DNA from: Achromobacter xylosoxidans A8
GTDB lineage: Bacteria; Pseudomonadota; Gammaproteobacteria; Burkholderiales; Burkholderiaceae_B
Assembly (NCBI RefSeq): GCF_000165835.1
Contig: NC_014640.1
Coordinates: 6,076,001 to 6,140,000 of the forward strand
DNA length: 64,000 nucleotides
Direction: 5' to 3'
Below the pieces are notes generated by a model. That model was not told where the DNA came from. It worked only from the letters and a program-made list of their open reading frames with translations, and searched no databases. Positions 26,615-36,620 of this stretch are shown one piece after another; the stretch's first letter is position 1; each line of letters opens with the position of its first letter. The position numbers and the translations under genes are program-made.

Positions 26615-29250
26615 CACGACCCTCCCAAGGCCACGCGCAGGCTGTTCATTTCTTGCTGCACCCCATAGTAGTAATCGGCCCCGGCCTGTCCCTGCAGTTT
26701 CCCCCACAGACAGCGCTTCAGCCATTCATCGATCTTGTTGCCCTTGAATTTCTCTATCAATATCGCCACGATGATCAGGAGCACCGCGGCGATCAGGCCC
26801 ACGACCGTGGCTGACAGGGCGAACGCGCCGATGACAACCAGGCTGAGGATACCCGAGGCAAGGTAAAGCCCGCCCATCAGGCCGTTCTTTTCAATCGCGA
26901 ATTGGTCTTTGGCGGATTTGAAATCGAACACAGCCATGATGACGCCGGTGACCACGCCTATGCGGCCGCCCCATCGCACCAGCAGAGAACCGGTGGTTTC
27001 AAGCCCCACCCCTATTCCCAGCCGCATGCCAGCGGCCTGTCGGCTCTTGAGCGCCACGCCCAATACGTCGGCCACCGAGCCGCCCGCCGATGCGATTCCG
27101 ACCACGAATTTCCAGCTCGCGTCGCTGCGTTCGTGAGGCATGGCCGATTCCAGGTCGCTCCAGAGCTTGTACACCGCCACGGTCTGGAACAGGCAGCCGA
27201 CGACGCCGACACGGACGTCCGTGTTGATCGCCGTGCGCCAGCGCGACAGTTCCCGGGCTTCGTATTCCTCGACCGTCATGGTGGTCTGGGCCAGCGCCCT
27301 GGCCCTATCGGCGGCCCGCAGGTCTGTTGACACATTGGCGGCGGCATCCCTGTCCACCAACATGAACCAGCGCTTCTTGTCGGTGCCTTCCAGCTGTTCG
27401 CCGCGCACTTCCAACCGCCGCAGTTCGTCCGCCACTGCCTGCTCCATCTGGCGCATGCTCACCTGACTGCCATGCTGGCGCAGGACCTCGCGGATCAGCG
27501 CGGCGCGGAAAGCCTTCTTGCCGCCCTCGACTTCCACGATTGCCACGTTCTGCCGCGCCAGCAGCCCGACGTACATCGCCAGCTTGCGCGCGATACCGCT
27601 ATCCACGCCCAGCCTGAGTACATGTACTACCGGCCCCATGACCTGTTCCAGCAGGCGCGCGGTCTTGTCCATCTGCCCTTCGCTCAGCACCTTGAGCCCG
27701 GTCTTGTAGGCCTCGTGCAGATTGCCCCAAGGGATGGCCTTCCAGTCGAGCGCCGCTTCGTGCGCCTCGACCACCTTCTTGACCACGAAATCCTGGTTGT
27801 GAAACATGGCGCGCAGCAACAGGTTGCGCGTGTCGTCCGGTTCCCCCTGTAGCCAGTCCGCATACTGCTTGAAGCAAATGCGCTTGTCCTGGGTTCCGTC
27901 GATGCACAGCGCAAAAACCGTCTGGTAGACCGCTCCGCTATCCGCGTTGTTGGAGTCGTAGTTGCACTCAAACGAATCGAGCGTTTTCTGGCAGGTAATC
28001 CACGCCACGTGCGCCTTCGCCAGAGGCACGATGGTCGCGGCGTCGAATTGCGCCAGACGCTCGTCGAATCCTTTCTGCCACGCCCGGCGCGCGTTCTCGT
28101 CGTAATTGTCGAAGTACTTCGACCAGGCTTCCCAGCGAACCTTGCCGCGCTCGGCCTCGGTCGGATGGCGGTAGTCTTCCGCCTCGGCCATGCGCTGCTT
28201 CTTATTCTCCGGCATCAGCCAGTCCGCCAGCATCTGGCCCACCGCCAGCCCTCCGGCCCCCGACCCTCCCGGGCCGGCTCCCATGCTCGGGGTCGTGGTC
28301 CCATAGACGGTATGGTTGGTGGCATCCCGGCCTCTTTGCTCCAGAAACTCGCTCTCGGCCGACTGCATGATGATTTCGCTGAGCGACTCGATGGACTTCG
28401 ACACGGTCAGGGGACGCAGGTCCTCCTTGTTCGACACGAAGTCGTCGAAGCGTATGCGCATCAGCCGCGCGATATCCTGCAGGATCCCGGTGCTGTCCGG
28501 CAGCGCCAGCATCAGGCCCTTGCCGGGCAGGAACGCCTCTGCGGCGTTCTCGATCATTTCCCCCATCCAGCCTTTCACGTCGTAATAGCCGACGGTGCTC
28601 CAACCCAGAAACTGCTGCTTCTGATGTTGATCCAGATCGCGCTTGCGATGCACCTGGTAGTCGGCGGCCGTGTCCTTCAGAGTCTTGATGCTCTTGGCAT
28701 TCGCATGCTTGCCGCTGCTTAGCCAAGCCTGCACATCGAACTTGAACATGTGCCGCTCGCGCATGTCGGCGCCCTTCTTGCCCTTGTGCGCCTTGCACAC
28801 ATCCTTGGTCCACTGCACGTCCGAATATGCCAGCCAGACATAGGTCGCCTTTTTGGCGTTCGGAATGGTCAGCAGCGAAGCCTTGGCTTCGTGGTCCATC
28901 GTGCAAGTAAAGGTCCGGTCGCAGTCCTGCACCGGCTTGTCGAGGTCGAAGTTGTACAGGGTGGCGTTTTCGTTGACGTAGTAACCCTTCAGCTCAGAGC
29001 GCGCTTCGTCATAGACGTACAGATAGCCCGGGCGCAGCAGGCGCACGCCATAGCGCGCGCTGTCGCCCAGGGGCCTCTCGGCCAGCTGCGGCATGTTCAG
29101 GTCGCCGTCCAGCGCCGGAAAGGCGCCGTCGTTCTTCAGCACCGCGTAGCGCAGCGGCATGATGGGCAGGCCGATCCGGTGAAACGGGCAATCCTCCCCG
29201 CAATCCAGCGACGAGCGCTTCTTCCCGCAGTTCTTTGCATCATCGGCCAT
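26614..29250 (-). CDS. T6SS effector with VasX-type N-terminal domain, probable pore former
   Basis: The product is about 878 residues. The N-terminal module (CPFHRIGLPIMPLRYAVLKN, then VRLLRPGYLYVYDEARSELK) matches the VasX N-terminal region shared by BTH_I2691-family T6SS effectors. A long soluble middle follows. The C-terminus (about 760-840) has two or three strongly hydrophobic helices (GLYLASGILSLVVIGAFALS; TVVGLIAAVLLIIVAILIEK), consistent with colicin-like membrane insertion. The start at 29250 (MADDAKNCGKK) overlaps the DUF4123 adaptor gene by 11 bp; the longer frame upstream is not conserved in style. Its order after vgrG1 and the DUF4123 adaptor defines a complete delivery module. 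Local base use is less GC-rich than in the tss genes. Confidence 0.8.
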   Translation of the reverse strand: MADDAKNCGKKRSSLDCGEDCPFHRIGLPIMPLRYAVLKNDGAFPALDGDLNMPQLAERPLGDSARYGVRLLRPGYLYVYDEARSELKGYYVNENATLYNFDLDKPVQDCDRTFTCTMDHEAKASLLTIPNAKKATYVWLAYSDVQWTKDVCKAHKGKKGADMRERHMFKFDVQAWLSSGKHANAKSIKTLKDTAADYQVHRKRDLDQHQKQQFLGWSTVGYYDVKGWMGEMIENAAEAFLPGKGLMLALPDSTGILQDIARLMRIRFDDFVSNKEDLRPLTVSKSIESLSEIIMQSAESEFLEQRGRDATNHTVYGTTTPSMGAGPGGSGAGGLAVGQMLADWLMPENKKQRMAEAEDYRHPTEAERGKVRWEAWSKYFDNYDENARRAWQKGFDERLAQFDAATIVPLAKAHVAWITCQKTLDSFECNYDSNNADSGAVYQTVFALCIDGTQDKRICFKQYADWLQGEPDDTRNLLLRAMFHNQDFVVKKVVEAHEAALDWKAIPWGNLHEAYKTGLKVLSEGQMDKTARLLEQVMGPVVHVLRLGVDSGIARKLAMYVGLLARQNVAIVEVEGGKKAFRAALIREVLRQHGSQVSMRQMEQAVADELRRLEVRGEQLEGTDKKRWFMLVDRDAAANVSTDLRAADRARALAQTTMTVEEYEARELSRWRTAINTDVRVGVVGCLFQTVAVYKLWSDLESAMPHERSDASWKFVVGIASAGGSVADVLGVALKSRQAAGMRLGIGVGLETTGSLLVRWGGRIGVVTGVIMAVFDFKSAKDQFAIEKNGLMGGLYLASGILSLVVIGAFALSATVVGLIAAVLLIIVAILIEKFKGNKIDEWLKRCLWGKLQGQAGADYYYGVQQEMNSLRVALGGS

Positions 29251-30085
29251 CGGGCTCTCCAGTTCGTTCCATATCCGCGCGCACGCTGGACCAATCTTCA
29301 TCAGACAGATCCTGGACCGCAGCAAGGTAGGGGTAATCATCTTCGGGCCGCATTGCCGCCAGGCAGGCGCGTACCCGCTCGTGGCGGTGGAAGGCGGGGT
29401 GCACGTCCAGGCCATGCCGTGCAAACGCCTTGCGTTCCTGCGCCGTCGCCAGGCCCAACTCCCGGGCCGTGCGGAAATGCGCCATCACTGCCCGGCCCAG
29501 GGCGATGCGCCCGTCGGGCTCCAGCGTGTCCAGATCTGACAGCACTTCATTCAGGGCCTGCATCTGGGTCAAGGCGAAGGATTGCTCCACGCTCAACTTC
29601 GGGCGCGCCGCCGCCTCGGCGTCGGGGCGTGCCACGGCGCACCATTCGCCGTCCAGATGGAACACGAAGCGCTGCACCGGCCCGCAAAGCCAGGCCAGCT
29701 GCGCCGGGTCCAGCATCCATGGCAGCTGGACCAACACGCGCGGGTCGAAAAAACGGAAGAAGCACGGCCCTTGGCCCGCGATGTCGACGATCATCCGCGA
29801 CCGCAGATGCGCGGCTACGGCATCGGCGGGCTGATCGGAGTGAAGCAACAGCCCCAGCCAGAGATCCCCGCCATCGAGCAAAGCCTGATTCAGGCTGGCC
29901 AGCGCCTGCGCCTTGTCCGCCGCTGGCATGGCGGACAGATCCACCAAGCGGGGCATGAGGCCCGGCATTTTCCGCAGCGCCGGCGGCACCAGGGCTTCGG
30001 CCTGGACGCAGGCCGGCACGCCGGGCGTCCGTTCATCCTGGATGAGGCCAAAGCCATAGGCGTTAAAAGCCTGGTAATCGAGCAT
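29240..30085 (-). CDS. DUF4123 T6SS effector chaperone/adaptor (Tap/TEC)
   Basis: This 281-residue cytoplasmic protein has the DUF4123 plan: ALLDGGDLWLGLLLHSDQPA, then HLRSRMIVDIAGQGPCFFRFFDPRVLVQLPW, and a C-terminal lobe of helices. DUF4123 proteins bind a specific effector and load it on the cognate VgrG tip without being secreted themselves. It sits between vgrG1 (17-bp gap) and the VasX-like effector (11-bp overlap), so it is the adaptor for that pair. The start at 30085 (MLDYQAFNAYGFG) is preferred over an upstream extension that lies within vgrG1. Confidence 0.9.
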   Translation of the reverse strand: MLDYQAFNAYGFGLIQDERTPGVPACVQAEALVPPALRKMPGLMPRLVDLSAMPAADKAQALASLNQALLDGGDLWLGLLLHSDQPADAVAAHLRSRMIVDIAGQGPCFFRFFDPRVLVQLPWMLDPAQLAWLCGPVQRFVFHLDGEWCAVARPDAEAAARPKLSVEQSFALTQMQALNEVLSDLDTLEPDGRIALGRAVMAHFRTARELGLATAQERKAFARHGLDVHPAFHRHERVRACLAAMRPEDDYPYLAAVQDLSDEDWSSVRADMERTGEPDGR

Positions 30086-30102
30086 GCCGCCGTCCTCCCG
30101 CC

Positions 30103-32805
30103 TCAGCCCAGCGGCACCACGGCGCCGCCCCGCTGGGCCGCGCCGCGCACCCGGGCTTCGCACAAGGGACTGGCTTCGTTGAAGGCCAGATTCGCCTGGC
30201 TGCTTTCCGGGCCGACCCAGTTATGCACGCCTGCCTTCAATTCGACCTTGCCCGGCGCATGCAGCTGAATGCCGCCGCCTTCCACCCGCATGTAGGCGCC
30301 ACCCGCCGTTGCCAGCACGCGCTTGGCCGCCTGCACCGTCACGCCGGCCTGCGCCGAGGCGAAGGTCACCGCCTTTTCAGCGGACAGCGTCATCTTGGCG
30401 TCCTGGCTGTGCAGGCGCAGCTTGCCGCCGGCCGCATGCAGCAGCAGTCCCTGGCCCTGCACCGGGCTGCCGCCGGGCGCCTTGCGTCCCAGTGTGAACA
30501 GCACCGCGCCGCCGGCCACGCCCATCGCAACGTTGGCGCTGCTAACCCAGTTCACGTCCGGCGCCACCTGCGCCAGGGTCGCGCCGGCCACGAGAAATGC
30601 GTCGACCGGCGTGTACTGCCCGATACCGCTGGGCGCGCTCACCTGGAGCTGCGGTTCGCTATAGGCCGCGACGGGCTCGCCTTCGGGCGCGTCCTGTTTC
30701 GCATCGATCACCTCCAGCACGTGCTTCAGCGCGTCCTGCGCCGGCAGCGTTTCCGGATCGCCTTCCAGCACGGCCTTCTGCCGCGTTGCCGCCTGCGCCA
30801 GTTCCTCGGCCGCGCGCATCGCGTTCTCGATCTGCAGGCCCGCCTCCTCGCTATCCAGCAGCGCGCCCTTGGCGTTCTTGCGCGCGTCCGCGCTGATCAG
30901 CAGCCCCGCGCCGCCGCGCAGCGCCACCGCCTCGCGGGTCGACAGTTCCGCGCCGTGACCCAGGTCCTGCAGCCTTTCGTTGTCGCGCTGCTGCTTGATG
31001 TGTCCCAGGTTCAGGCGGCTCTCGGCCTGCGTGGTCGAAGCCGTCAGGCGCGACTGTCCCGGCGTGTCGTCGTGCACCAGCTGGTTGTAGCCGCCAGTAC
31101 CCTGCCCGCTGCTGGCGAGCGCCTGCGTCTTGAAGCCGGACATCACCACGTTGTGCGCATGGCCGTCGGCGCCGCCGGCGAACCAGGCGGGCGCGTTACC
31201 GGTGGCGTTGGCGGCGCCGCCCTGCACCTGGTTGTGCGACGCGTCCTCGGCACCCGCGCCGTTGTAGAGCGCGCCAACCACCACGGGACGGTCGATGTCG
31301 CCGTGCAGGAACTCGACCAGCACTTCCTGACCGACGCGCGGCACAAAGTTGCCGCCCCAGTCGCCGCCTGCCACGGGCTCCGCGACGCGCACCCAGGTGC
31401 CCAGCTCATCCTTGGCGGGCGCGTTCTCGTCGCCCGAGGGATGTTCCAGGCGGCTGCTGGACGCCTTGCCGCGCTGCCAATGGAACTGCACCTTGACGCG
31501 ATGATCGCGGTCGGTATGCACCGGCGCTTCCGCGCCCACCACCAGCGCGGTCTGCGCGCCGTACACGGTGGGCCGGGGATGCAGGCGCTCGCCATGTCCG
31601 TCGCGCGTGGCCTTGCGGAATTCAGTATCGATGCCGATGCAGGTAAACGTGTTGCGGTAGAAGTCGGCCTCGGCCGCCTCCGGACCGCTCTCGCCCAGCG
31701 CCTCGCGCACGGCGCGGCCCAGGTCCTCGTCGAAATTGTTGCGGGCCTCGTGCCGCACGGCGATCGCCACGTAGTCGGACCCGCCCTGCTGGTAGTGCCC
31801 GGTCAGTTCGAAGCGCTGGCCTGGCGCCAGCGTGCGCACGGTGCCCGCGCCCTCGCAGCTGTCCTGGCCCACGCGCAGCGCGGCCAGCGCAATATGCGCC
31901 AGGCGTTCGCCCTGCGCGCTGTCCTCGTAGGCGTACTGGCCGGGATAGTCGTTGACGACCAGATCCATCGCGCCCTTCGCGGCGCCGCCATCGACCTGCG
32001 CCGCTACTGGTCTGGCCTGGGCGCTGCGGTAGTCCCAGCTGGCCATGCGCACCGCGTTGGTCTGCCAGCGCGCGCGCCGGCTCCACTGCTGGATGCTGTC
32101 CTCGGTCTCCGTGACATCGGCGCGCGCGAAGCGCACGCTGGCCTGCGGGCCGGGCAGGAAGGCGCCGTTATGGTCGGCGATGATCAGCGTGTGGCTGCCC
32201 TCGCCTTCGCCGCCTTCGTGCTCCACCCAGTAGAACAGGCCCTCTTCGGCCAGCAGACGCTCGACGAAGGCATGGTCGGTCTCGCGGTACTGCACGGTCA
32301 GGCTGCGCTTGGCGTACGCGGCGCGGTCCTTCACCACCCAGCGCCACTGCGGCGCGAGGCCTCCTTGGTCCTTATAGTCGCCAAAGATGCTGTCGACGAT
32401 TTCAAAGACCGTCTTGTCCTGATAGGCAAAGCTGTCGCGGCGCGCGCGCAGAAAAGCGAGCCAGGGCTCCAGCGTCAGCCCGTAGCGCGCCATACCACCG
32501 TTGGCGCCCTGGAACTGCGCCGCCGTGATGTAGCCGTTCCAGACGCGCGGCTGGTCGCGGCCCAATGCGGTCTGCAGGCGCAGGGTCGCCGGCTTTCCCA
32601 GCAGTTCGGACAAGGGAATGCCGGCATCGTCGGACAGGGCGGTCAGTTCGAGCCGGAACGCGCCGTCCGACAGGGTTTCCGTGGCGGATAGCGTTTCCGC
32701 CACGAGCCGGTTCGCGCCCAGCGGCGTGCGCAGGTCCAACAGGCGATTGGCCTGATCGACCGACGCGATCGACATTCGGGAAAGGCCGGTGTTGTCCAAA
32801 GGCAT
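30103..32805 (-). CDS. vgrG: VgrG spike protein 1 (TssI) with DUF2345 extension
   Basis: The product is about 900 residues. The gp27-like N-terminal part includes VQYRETDHAFVERLLAEEGL. The gp5-like OB fold (about 465-520) has VRVAEPVAGGDWGGNFVPRV and GQEVLVEFLHGDIDRPVVVG. A DUF2345 beta-helix extension covers roughly 720-870 (LLLHAAGGKLRLHSQDAKMT). A short Arg/Ala-rich tail ends it, with no catalytic domain visible. It follows clpV by 14 bp and leads the DUF4123/effector/DUF6708 module. It should sharpen the Hcp tube and carry the pore-forming effector through the adaptor. Confidence 0.93.
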   Translation of the reverse strand: MPLDNTGLSRMSIASVDQANRLLDLRTPLGANRLVAETLSATETLSDGAFRLELTALSDDAGIPLSELLGKPATLRLQTALGRDQPRVWNGYITAAQFQGANGGMARYGLTLEPWLAFLRARRDSFAYQDKTVFEIVDSIFGDYKDQGGLAPQWRWVVKDRAAYAKRSLTVQYRETDHAFVERLLAEEGLFYWVEHEGGEGEGSHTLIIADHNGAFLPGPQASVRFARADVTETEDSIQQWSRRARWQTNAVRMASWDYRSAQARPVAAQVDGGAAKGAMDLVVNDYPGQYAYEDSAQGERLAHIALAALRVGQDSCEGAGTVRTLAPGQRFELTGHYQQGGSDYVAIAVRHEARNNFDEDLGRAVREALGESGPEAAEADFYRNTFTCIGIDTEFRKATRDGHGERLHPRPTVYGAQTALVVGAEAPVHTDRDHRVKVQFHWQRGKASSSRLEHPSGDENAPAKDELGTWVRVAEPVAGGDWGGNFVPRVGQEVLVEFLHGDIDRPVVVGALYNGAGAEDASHNQVQGGAANATGNAPAWFAGGADGHAHNVVMSGFKTQALASSGQGTGGYNQLVHDDTPGQSRLTASTTQAESRLNLGHIKQQRDNERLQDLGHGAELSTREAVALRGGAGLLISADARKNAKGALLDSEEAGLQIENAMRAAEELAQAATRQKAVLEGDPETLPAQDALKHVLEVIDAKQDAPEGEPVAAYSEPQLQVSAPSGIGQYTPVDAFLVAGATLAQVAPDVNWVSSANVAMGVAGGAVLFTLGRKAPGGSPVQGQGLLLHAAGGKLRLHSQDAKMTLSAEKAVTFASAQAGVTVQAAKRVLATAGGAYMRVEGGGIQLHAPGKVELKAGVHNWVGPESSQANLAFNEASPLCEARVRGAAQRGGAVVPLG

Positions 32806-32819
32806 GTCAGGCTCCGGCG

Positions 32820-35519
32820 TCAGGCAAGGCGATAGCGGAAGTCGCCGTTCTTGCCGGCAGTCACGCGGATGCGGGCAATGGCCTCCCCTTGTGCCATGCG
32901 GCCCAGCACCTGCTCGGCGATCTGCGGCAACAGCGTGCCGTTGAGGATGTGGTCCACATTGCGCGCGCCGGTATCCACCTCGGTGCAACGCGCCAGCACG
33001 GCCTCCACCAGCGCCTCATCCCATTCGAACAGGGCGCGGTGGTTGGCCTGGACCCGCTGCGCGATACGCCCGAGCTTCAGCCCGATGATGCGGGCCAGCG
33101 CGTCGTCATCCACCGGGTAGTAGGCAATGGTCTTCATGCGGCCCAGGAAGGCGGGCTTGAAGGCCTTGTACAGCTGCGGCGTCAACAGTTCCTGCAAGGC
33201 CTCGGGGTCGGGCCGCTCTTCGACGCTCTTGTTCAGGCAAGCCTGCATGATGGCCGACGAGCCGACGTTGGACGTCAGGATGATGAGCGTGTTGCGGAAA
33301 TCGATCTCGCGCCCTTCGGCGTCATCCATCACGCCCTTGTCGAACACCTGGAAGAACAACTCCAGCACGTCCGGATGGGCCTTCTCGATCTCGTCCAGCA
33401 GCACCACGCTGTAGGGCTGGCGGCGCACCGCCTCGGTCAGCACGCCGCCCTCGCCGTAGCCCACGTAGCCCGGCGGCGAGCCCTTCAGGCCCGATACGCT
33501 ATGGGCCTCCTGGTACTCGCTCATGTTGATGGTGACCAGCTTGCGTTCACCGCCGTACAGCACATCCGCCACGGCCAGCGCGGTTTCGGTCTTGCCCACG
33601 CCCGAGGGGCCGATGAAGAGGAACACGCCCTTGGGCTTGTTGGGATCTTCCAGGCCGGCGCGCGCGGTGCGCACGCGCTGGGCGATGGCGTGCAGTGCAT
33701 GGTCCTGGCCGATGACGCGCTCGGCCAGCAGGGGCTGCAGTTCCAGCACCGTGCGGATTTCGTCGTTGACCATGCGGCCCAGCGGAATGCCGGTCCAGGC
33801 CGACACGATCTCGGCGATGACCTGTGCGTCCACGAAGGCGGGCACCAGCGGCGCCTCGCCCTGCAAGGCGCGCAGCTGCTGCTGCAATTCGGCCAGTTGC
33901 GCCTGGCCGGGCGTGGCGGCGGGTTCGGCCGCCTTGCCCGAGCGGCGCTTGCCGGCGGGCTCTGGCGCGGCGTCCGCGCCCGCCGCCTCCAGCTCCTCGC
34001 GCAGCGCGTGGATCTGCCTGACCAGCTCGCTTTCCTGCGCCAGCCGCGCTTCCGCGTCCGTCAGCGCGGCGCGCGTGGCGTCCATTTCCAGGTCCAGTTC
34101 GCGCAGGCGCGCGGACTGTGCCGCGCCCGCCGCGGCTTCCCGGCGCAGGGCAGCACGCTCGGTCTCCAGGCGCGCCAGGCGGTGGCGCGCGTCGTCGATC
34201 AGCGCCGGCGTGGCGCTGCGGCCCAGGGCCACGCGCGCGCAGGCCGTGTCCAGCACGCTGACGGCCTTGTCCGGCAGTTGGCGGCCGCTGATGTAGCGGT
34301 GCGACAGGCGGGCCGCGGCGACGATGGCCTCGTCCAGCACGCGCACGCCAAAATGCTGCTCCATCAGCGGCGCCATGCCGCGCAGCATGCTGGCGGCCAG
34401 TTCCTCGCTGGGCTCTTCCACCTTGACGACCTGGAAGCGGCGCGCCAGCGCGGCGTCCTTCTCGAAGTACTTCTTGTATTCGCTCCAGGTGGTGGCGGCG
34501 ATGGTGCGCAGCTCGCCACGCGCCAGCGCCGGCTTGAGCAGGTTGGCCGCATCGTTCTGCCCGGCCTGCCCGCCCGCGCCTATCATGGTGTGGGCTTCGT
34601 CGATGAACAGGATGATGGGCGTGGAGCTCTGTTTGACCTCGTCGATCACATTCTTCAGACGGTTTTCGAATTCGCCCTTGACGCTGGCGCCAGCCTGCAG
34701 CAAGCCCATGTCCAGCGTGCGCAGCGCGACGCCGGCCAGTGCCGGCGGCACGTCGCCCGCCACGATGCGCAGCGCCAGCCCTTCCACCACCGCAGTCTTG
34801 CCCACGCCGGCTTCGCCGGTCAGGATGGGATTGTTCTGGCGGCGGCGGGTCAGGATATCGATCATCTGGCGGATCTCGGCATCGCGGCCGATCACCGGGT
34901 CGATCTTGCCCTCGCGCGCCCTTTCCGTCAGGTTGGCGGTGTACTGGTCCAGCGCCGGCGTCTTGGACAGGCCGGCCGCGGCGGCCGCGCCATCCTGCCC
35001 GGCGTCGCCCGCCGGGCTGTCGCCCAGCGCCACCGACTGACCCGCCTCTTCGGAGCCCGCCGTCAGCGCGGCGTAGTCATGCTTCAGCTCGTCCAGGCGG
35101 AACGATTCGAACAGGCGCGAACCGCGCCGCGCCAACTGGGCCAGATCCGGTTCGGTCAGCAAGGCCAACAGCAGATGGCCGGAACGGATGCGAGTGGTCT
35201 GCGTGTCCAGCGAGGCGATCAGCCAGGCATGCTCGAACAGCCGCGGCAGATGCGGCGAGAACACCGGCGTGCGCGTGTTGCCATTCTTGAAGCCGCGGAT
35301 TTCCGCGTTCAGGTCCGCTTCCAGCACCGCCGACTCGATGCCGCTGCGCCGCGCCACGATGCTGAAATCGCTGGCCGGCTTTTCCAGCAACGCCAGGAAC
35401 AGGTGCTCCAGGTCCACCTCGTAGTGCCCCTGGGCCATGCACAGGCTGGCGGCGCGCTCGGCCGCCTGGCGGCAGGTCTGGTTGAGCTTTCCAATCAGGG
35501 TCTTCAAGGGTGTGGCCAT
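32820..35519 (-). CDS. clpV: T6SS sheath-disassembly AAA+ ATPase ClpV (TssH)
   Basis: This 899-residue double-AAA+ unfoldase has an N-domain with CMAQGHYEVDLEHLFLALLE and first Walker A GEAGVGKTA (about residue 235). A middle coiled coil (about 430-560) is unusually enriched in Ala/Glu/Arg. The second Walker A is GPSGVGKTE (about 635), with Walker B VVLLDEIEKAHPDV. The YSVVLLDEIEKAH and GSPPGYVGYGEGG elements confirm the ClpB/ClpV type. It recycles contracted TssB/TssC sheath by extracting the TssC N-terminus. It lies 18 bp after tssG and 14 bp before vgrG1. Confidence 0.95.
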   Translation of the reverse strand: MATPLKTLIGKLNQTCRQAAERAASLCMAQGHYEVDLEHLFLALLEKPASDFSIVARRSGIESAVLEADLNAEIRGFKNGNTRTPVFSPHLPRLFEHAWLIASLDTQTTRIRSGHLLLALLTEPDLAQLARRGSRLFESFRLDELKHDYAALTAGSEEAGQSVALGDSPAGDAGQDGAAAAAGLSKTPALDQYTANLTERAREGKIDPVIGRDAEIRQMIDILTRRRQNNPILTGEAGVGKTAVVEGLALRIVAGDVPPALAGVALRTLDMGLLQAGASVKGEFENRLKNVIDEVKQSSTPIILFIDEAHTMIGAGGQAGQNDAANLLKPALARGELRTIAATTWSEYKKYFEKDAALARRFQVVKVEEPSEELAASMLRGMAPLMEQHFGVRVLDEAIVAAARLSHRYISGRQLPDKAVSVLDTACARVALGRSATPALIDDARHRLARLETERAALRREAAAGAAQSARLRELDLEMDATRAALTDAEARLAQESELVRQIHALREELEAAGADAAPEPAGKRRSGKAAEPAATPGQAQLAELQQQLRALQGEAPLVPAFVDAQVIAEIVSAWTGIPLGRMVNDEIRTVLELQPLLAERVIGQDHALHAIAQRVRTARAGLEDPNKPKGVFLFIGPSGVGKTETALAVADVLYGGERKLVTINMSEYQEAHSVSGLKGSPPGYVGYGEGGVLTEAVRRQPYSVVLLDEIEKAHPDVLELFFQVFDKGVMDDAEGREIDFRNTLIILTSNVGSSAIMQACLNKSVEERPDPEALQELLTPQLYKAFKPAFLGRMKTIAYYPVDDDALARIIGLKLGRIAQRVQANHRALFEWDEALVEAVLARCTEVDTGARNVDHILNGTLLPQIAEQVLGRMAQGEAIARIRVTAGKNGDFRYRLA

Positions 35520-35537
35520 GTTCTAGGTCGTCTAGTC

Positions 35538-36620
35538 TTAATGAATGGTGTGCAGTTCGTAGCTGGCGTCGTCGCGGTCGGACGCCACGGCCTCGGTGCA
35601 AAGAAAGGAATTCCAACCCAGGCGCGCGCCGCCGCCTTCGCCCAGCACGCTGCCGCCCACGTCTTCCTTGGCCATCACCAGCCGCACCTCGTACTCGAAG
35701 CTCATGCCGCCGAACATGGTCAGGAGCTTCTCCAGCGCCTGGGCGCGCGCGCCGCCGGGCAGGAAGTCCGTGAACGCCTCTTTGGACAGAGGGCCGATCC
35801 ACAGCCGGATGCGCATGTCGCGTTGCCAGATGCGGTCGCCGGCCATGGCGGAGACGCCCAGCACCGCGCCAGGCATGCCCAGCTGCGTGCGGTTCTGCGG
35901 CGGTACGTGATACCAGCGCCCGACGAATTGCTCCACCCGCAGCGCCACCTGGAAATAGTCCGCCAGCACGCGTTGCAGATAAGCCGCCGAAACCGGCCGC
36001 TGGCGCGCCGCCGCGGCGTAGTGCGCCAGCGATTCGTCGAACACCCGGCCCTGTCCCGATTGCAGGCGGTCGCGCAGCGCCGGATGGCCTATGCCTCCCA
36101 ACGCCAGCAGCAGCGGCAGGTAGTGATGGTCCTGTTCGGTCTCGTGCCGCACGGGCATGCGGTACTTTTTCCAGGCAGCGTAAAACAGCGCCGCCGCCCG
36201 GTTGGAGAAGATATCGAAGAAGGCGCGCGCGCCACGGTCGCGCCGCGAGCTTTCGCGGGTGCTCAGGATCTCGGTGTAATGCAGCGGCATGGCGCCCTGC
36301 GCGCCCAACAGGCCGAAGAACGCCGGCTCGATTTCCACCCGGCCCAGGTTGCCTGCCGCCAGCGCCGCCAATCTTGACTCGGTGTCCTCCAGCGCCTGGC
36401 CCTGCTTGTCATAGGCCGTCAGCGCCGCGATCTCGCTGGCGGGAAAAGCCAGCGACGACGAATTCAGGAAACGCAGGTGCGCGGGCACGGCATTGCGCGC
36501 GCGGCTGCCTTCCTGCCGGGCGAACCACGACTCCAGCACCCGCACGGCCTGGAAGAACTTGAAGCGCTGCGGCTCGGCCAGCAGTGATTCGATTACGCTA
36601 GGATCGCGTCGCCGTTGCAT
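35538..36620 (-). CDS. tssG: T6SS baseplate protein TssG
   Basis: This is a 360-residue baseplate wedge protein. Conserved TssG segments include QRFKFFQAVRVLESWFA, LRFLNSSSLAFPASEI, GLLGAQGAMPLHYTEIL and ARAFFDIFSNRAAALFYAAWKKYR. The C-terminal region fits the family's length. The ATG at 36620 is chosen; a GTG at 36629 would add three residues. It overlaps tssF by 28 bp, as is common. With TssE, TssF and TssK it forms the cytoplasmic baseplate that seeds tube and sheath. Confidence 0.93.
   Translation of the reverse strand: MQRRRDPSVIESLLAEPQRFKFFQAVRVLESWFARQEGSRARNAVPAHLRFLNSSSLAFPASEIAALTAYDKQGQALEDTESRLAALAAGNLGRVEIEPAFFGLLGAQGAMPLHYTEILSTRESSRRDRGARAFFDIFSNRAAALFYAAWKKYRMPVRHETEQDHHYLPLLLALGGIGHPALRDRLQSGQGRVFDESLAHYAAAARQRPVSAAYLQRVLADYFQVALRVEQFVGRWYHVPPQNRTQLGMPGAVLGVSAMAGDRIWQRDMRIRLWIGPLSKEAFTDFLPGGARAQALEKLLTMFGGMSFEYEVRLVMAKEDVGGSVLGEGGGARLGWNSFLCTEAVASDRDDASYELHTIH

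Noticed and set aside
32565..36377. Long open frame on the plus strand opposite vgrG1, clpV and tssG
   Set aside because: It runs antisense through three conserved genes and has the composition of a mirrored high-GC frame; no family motif or start signal.
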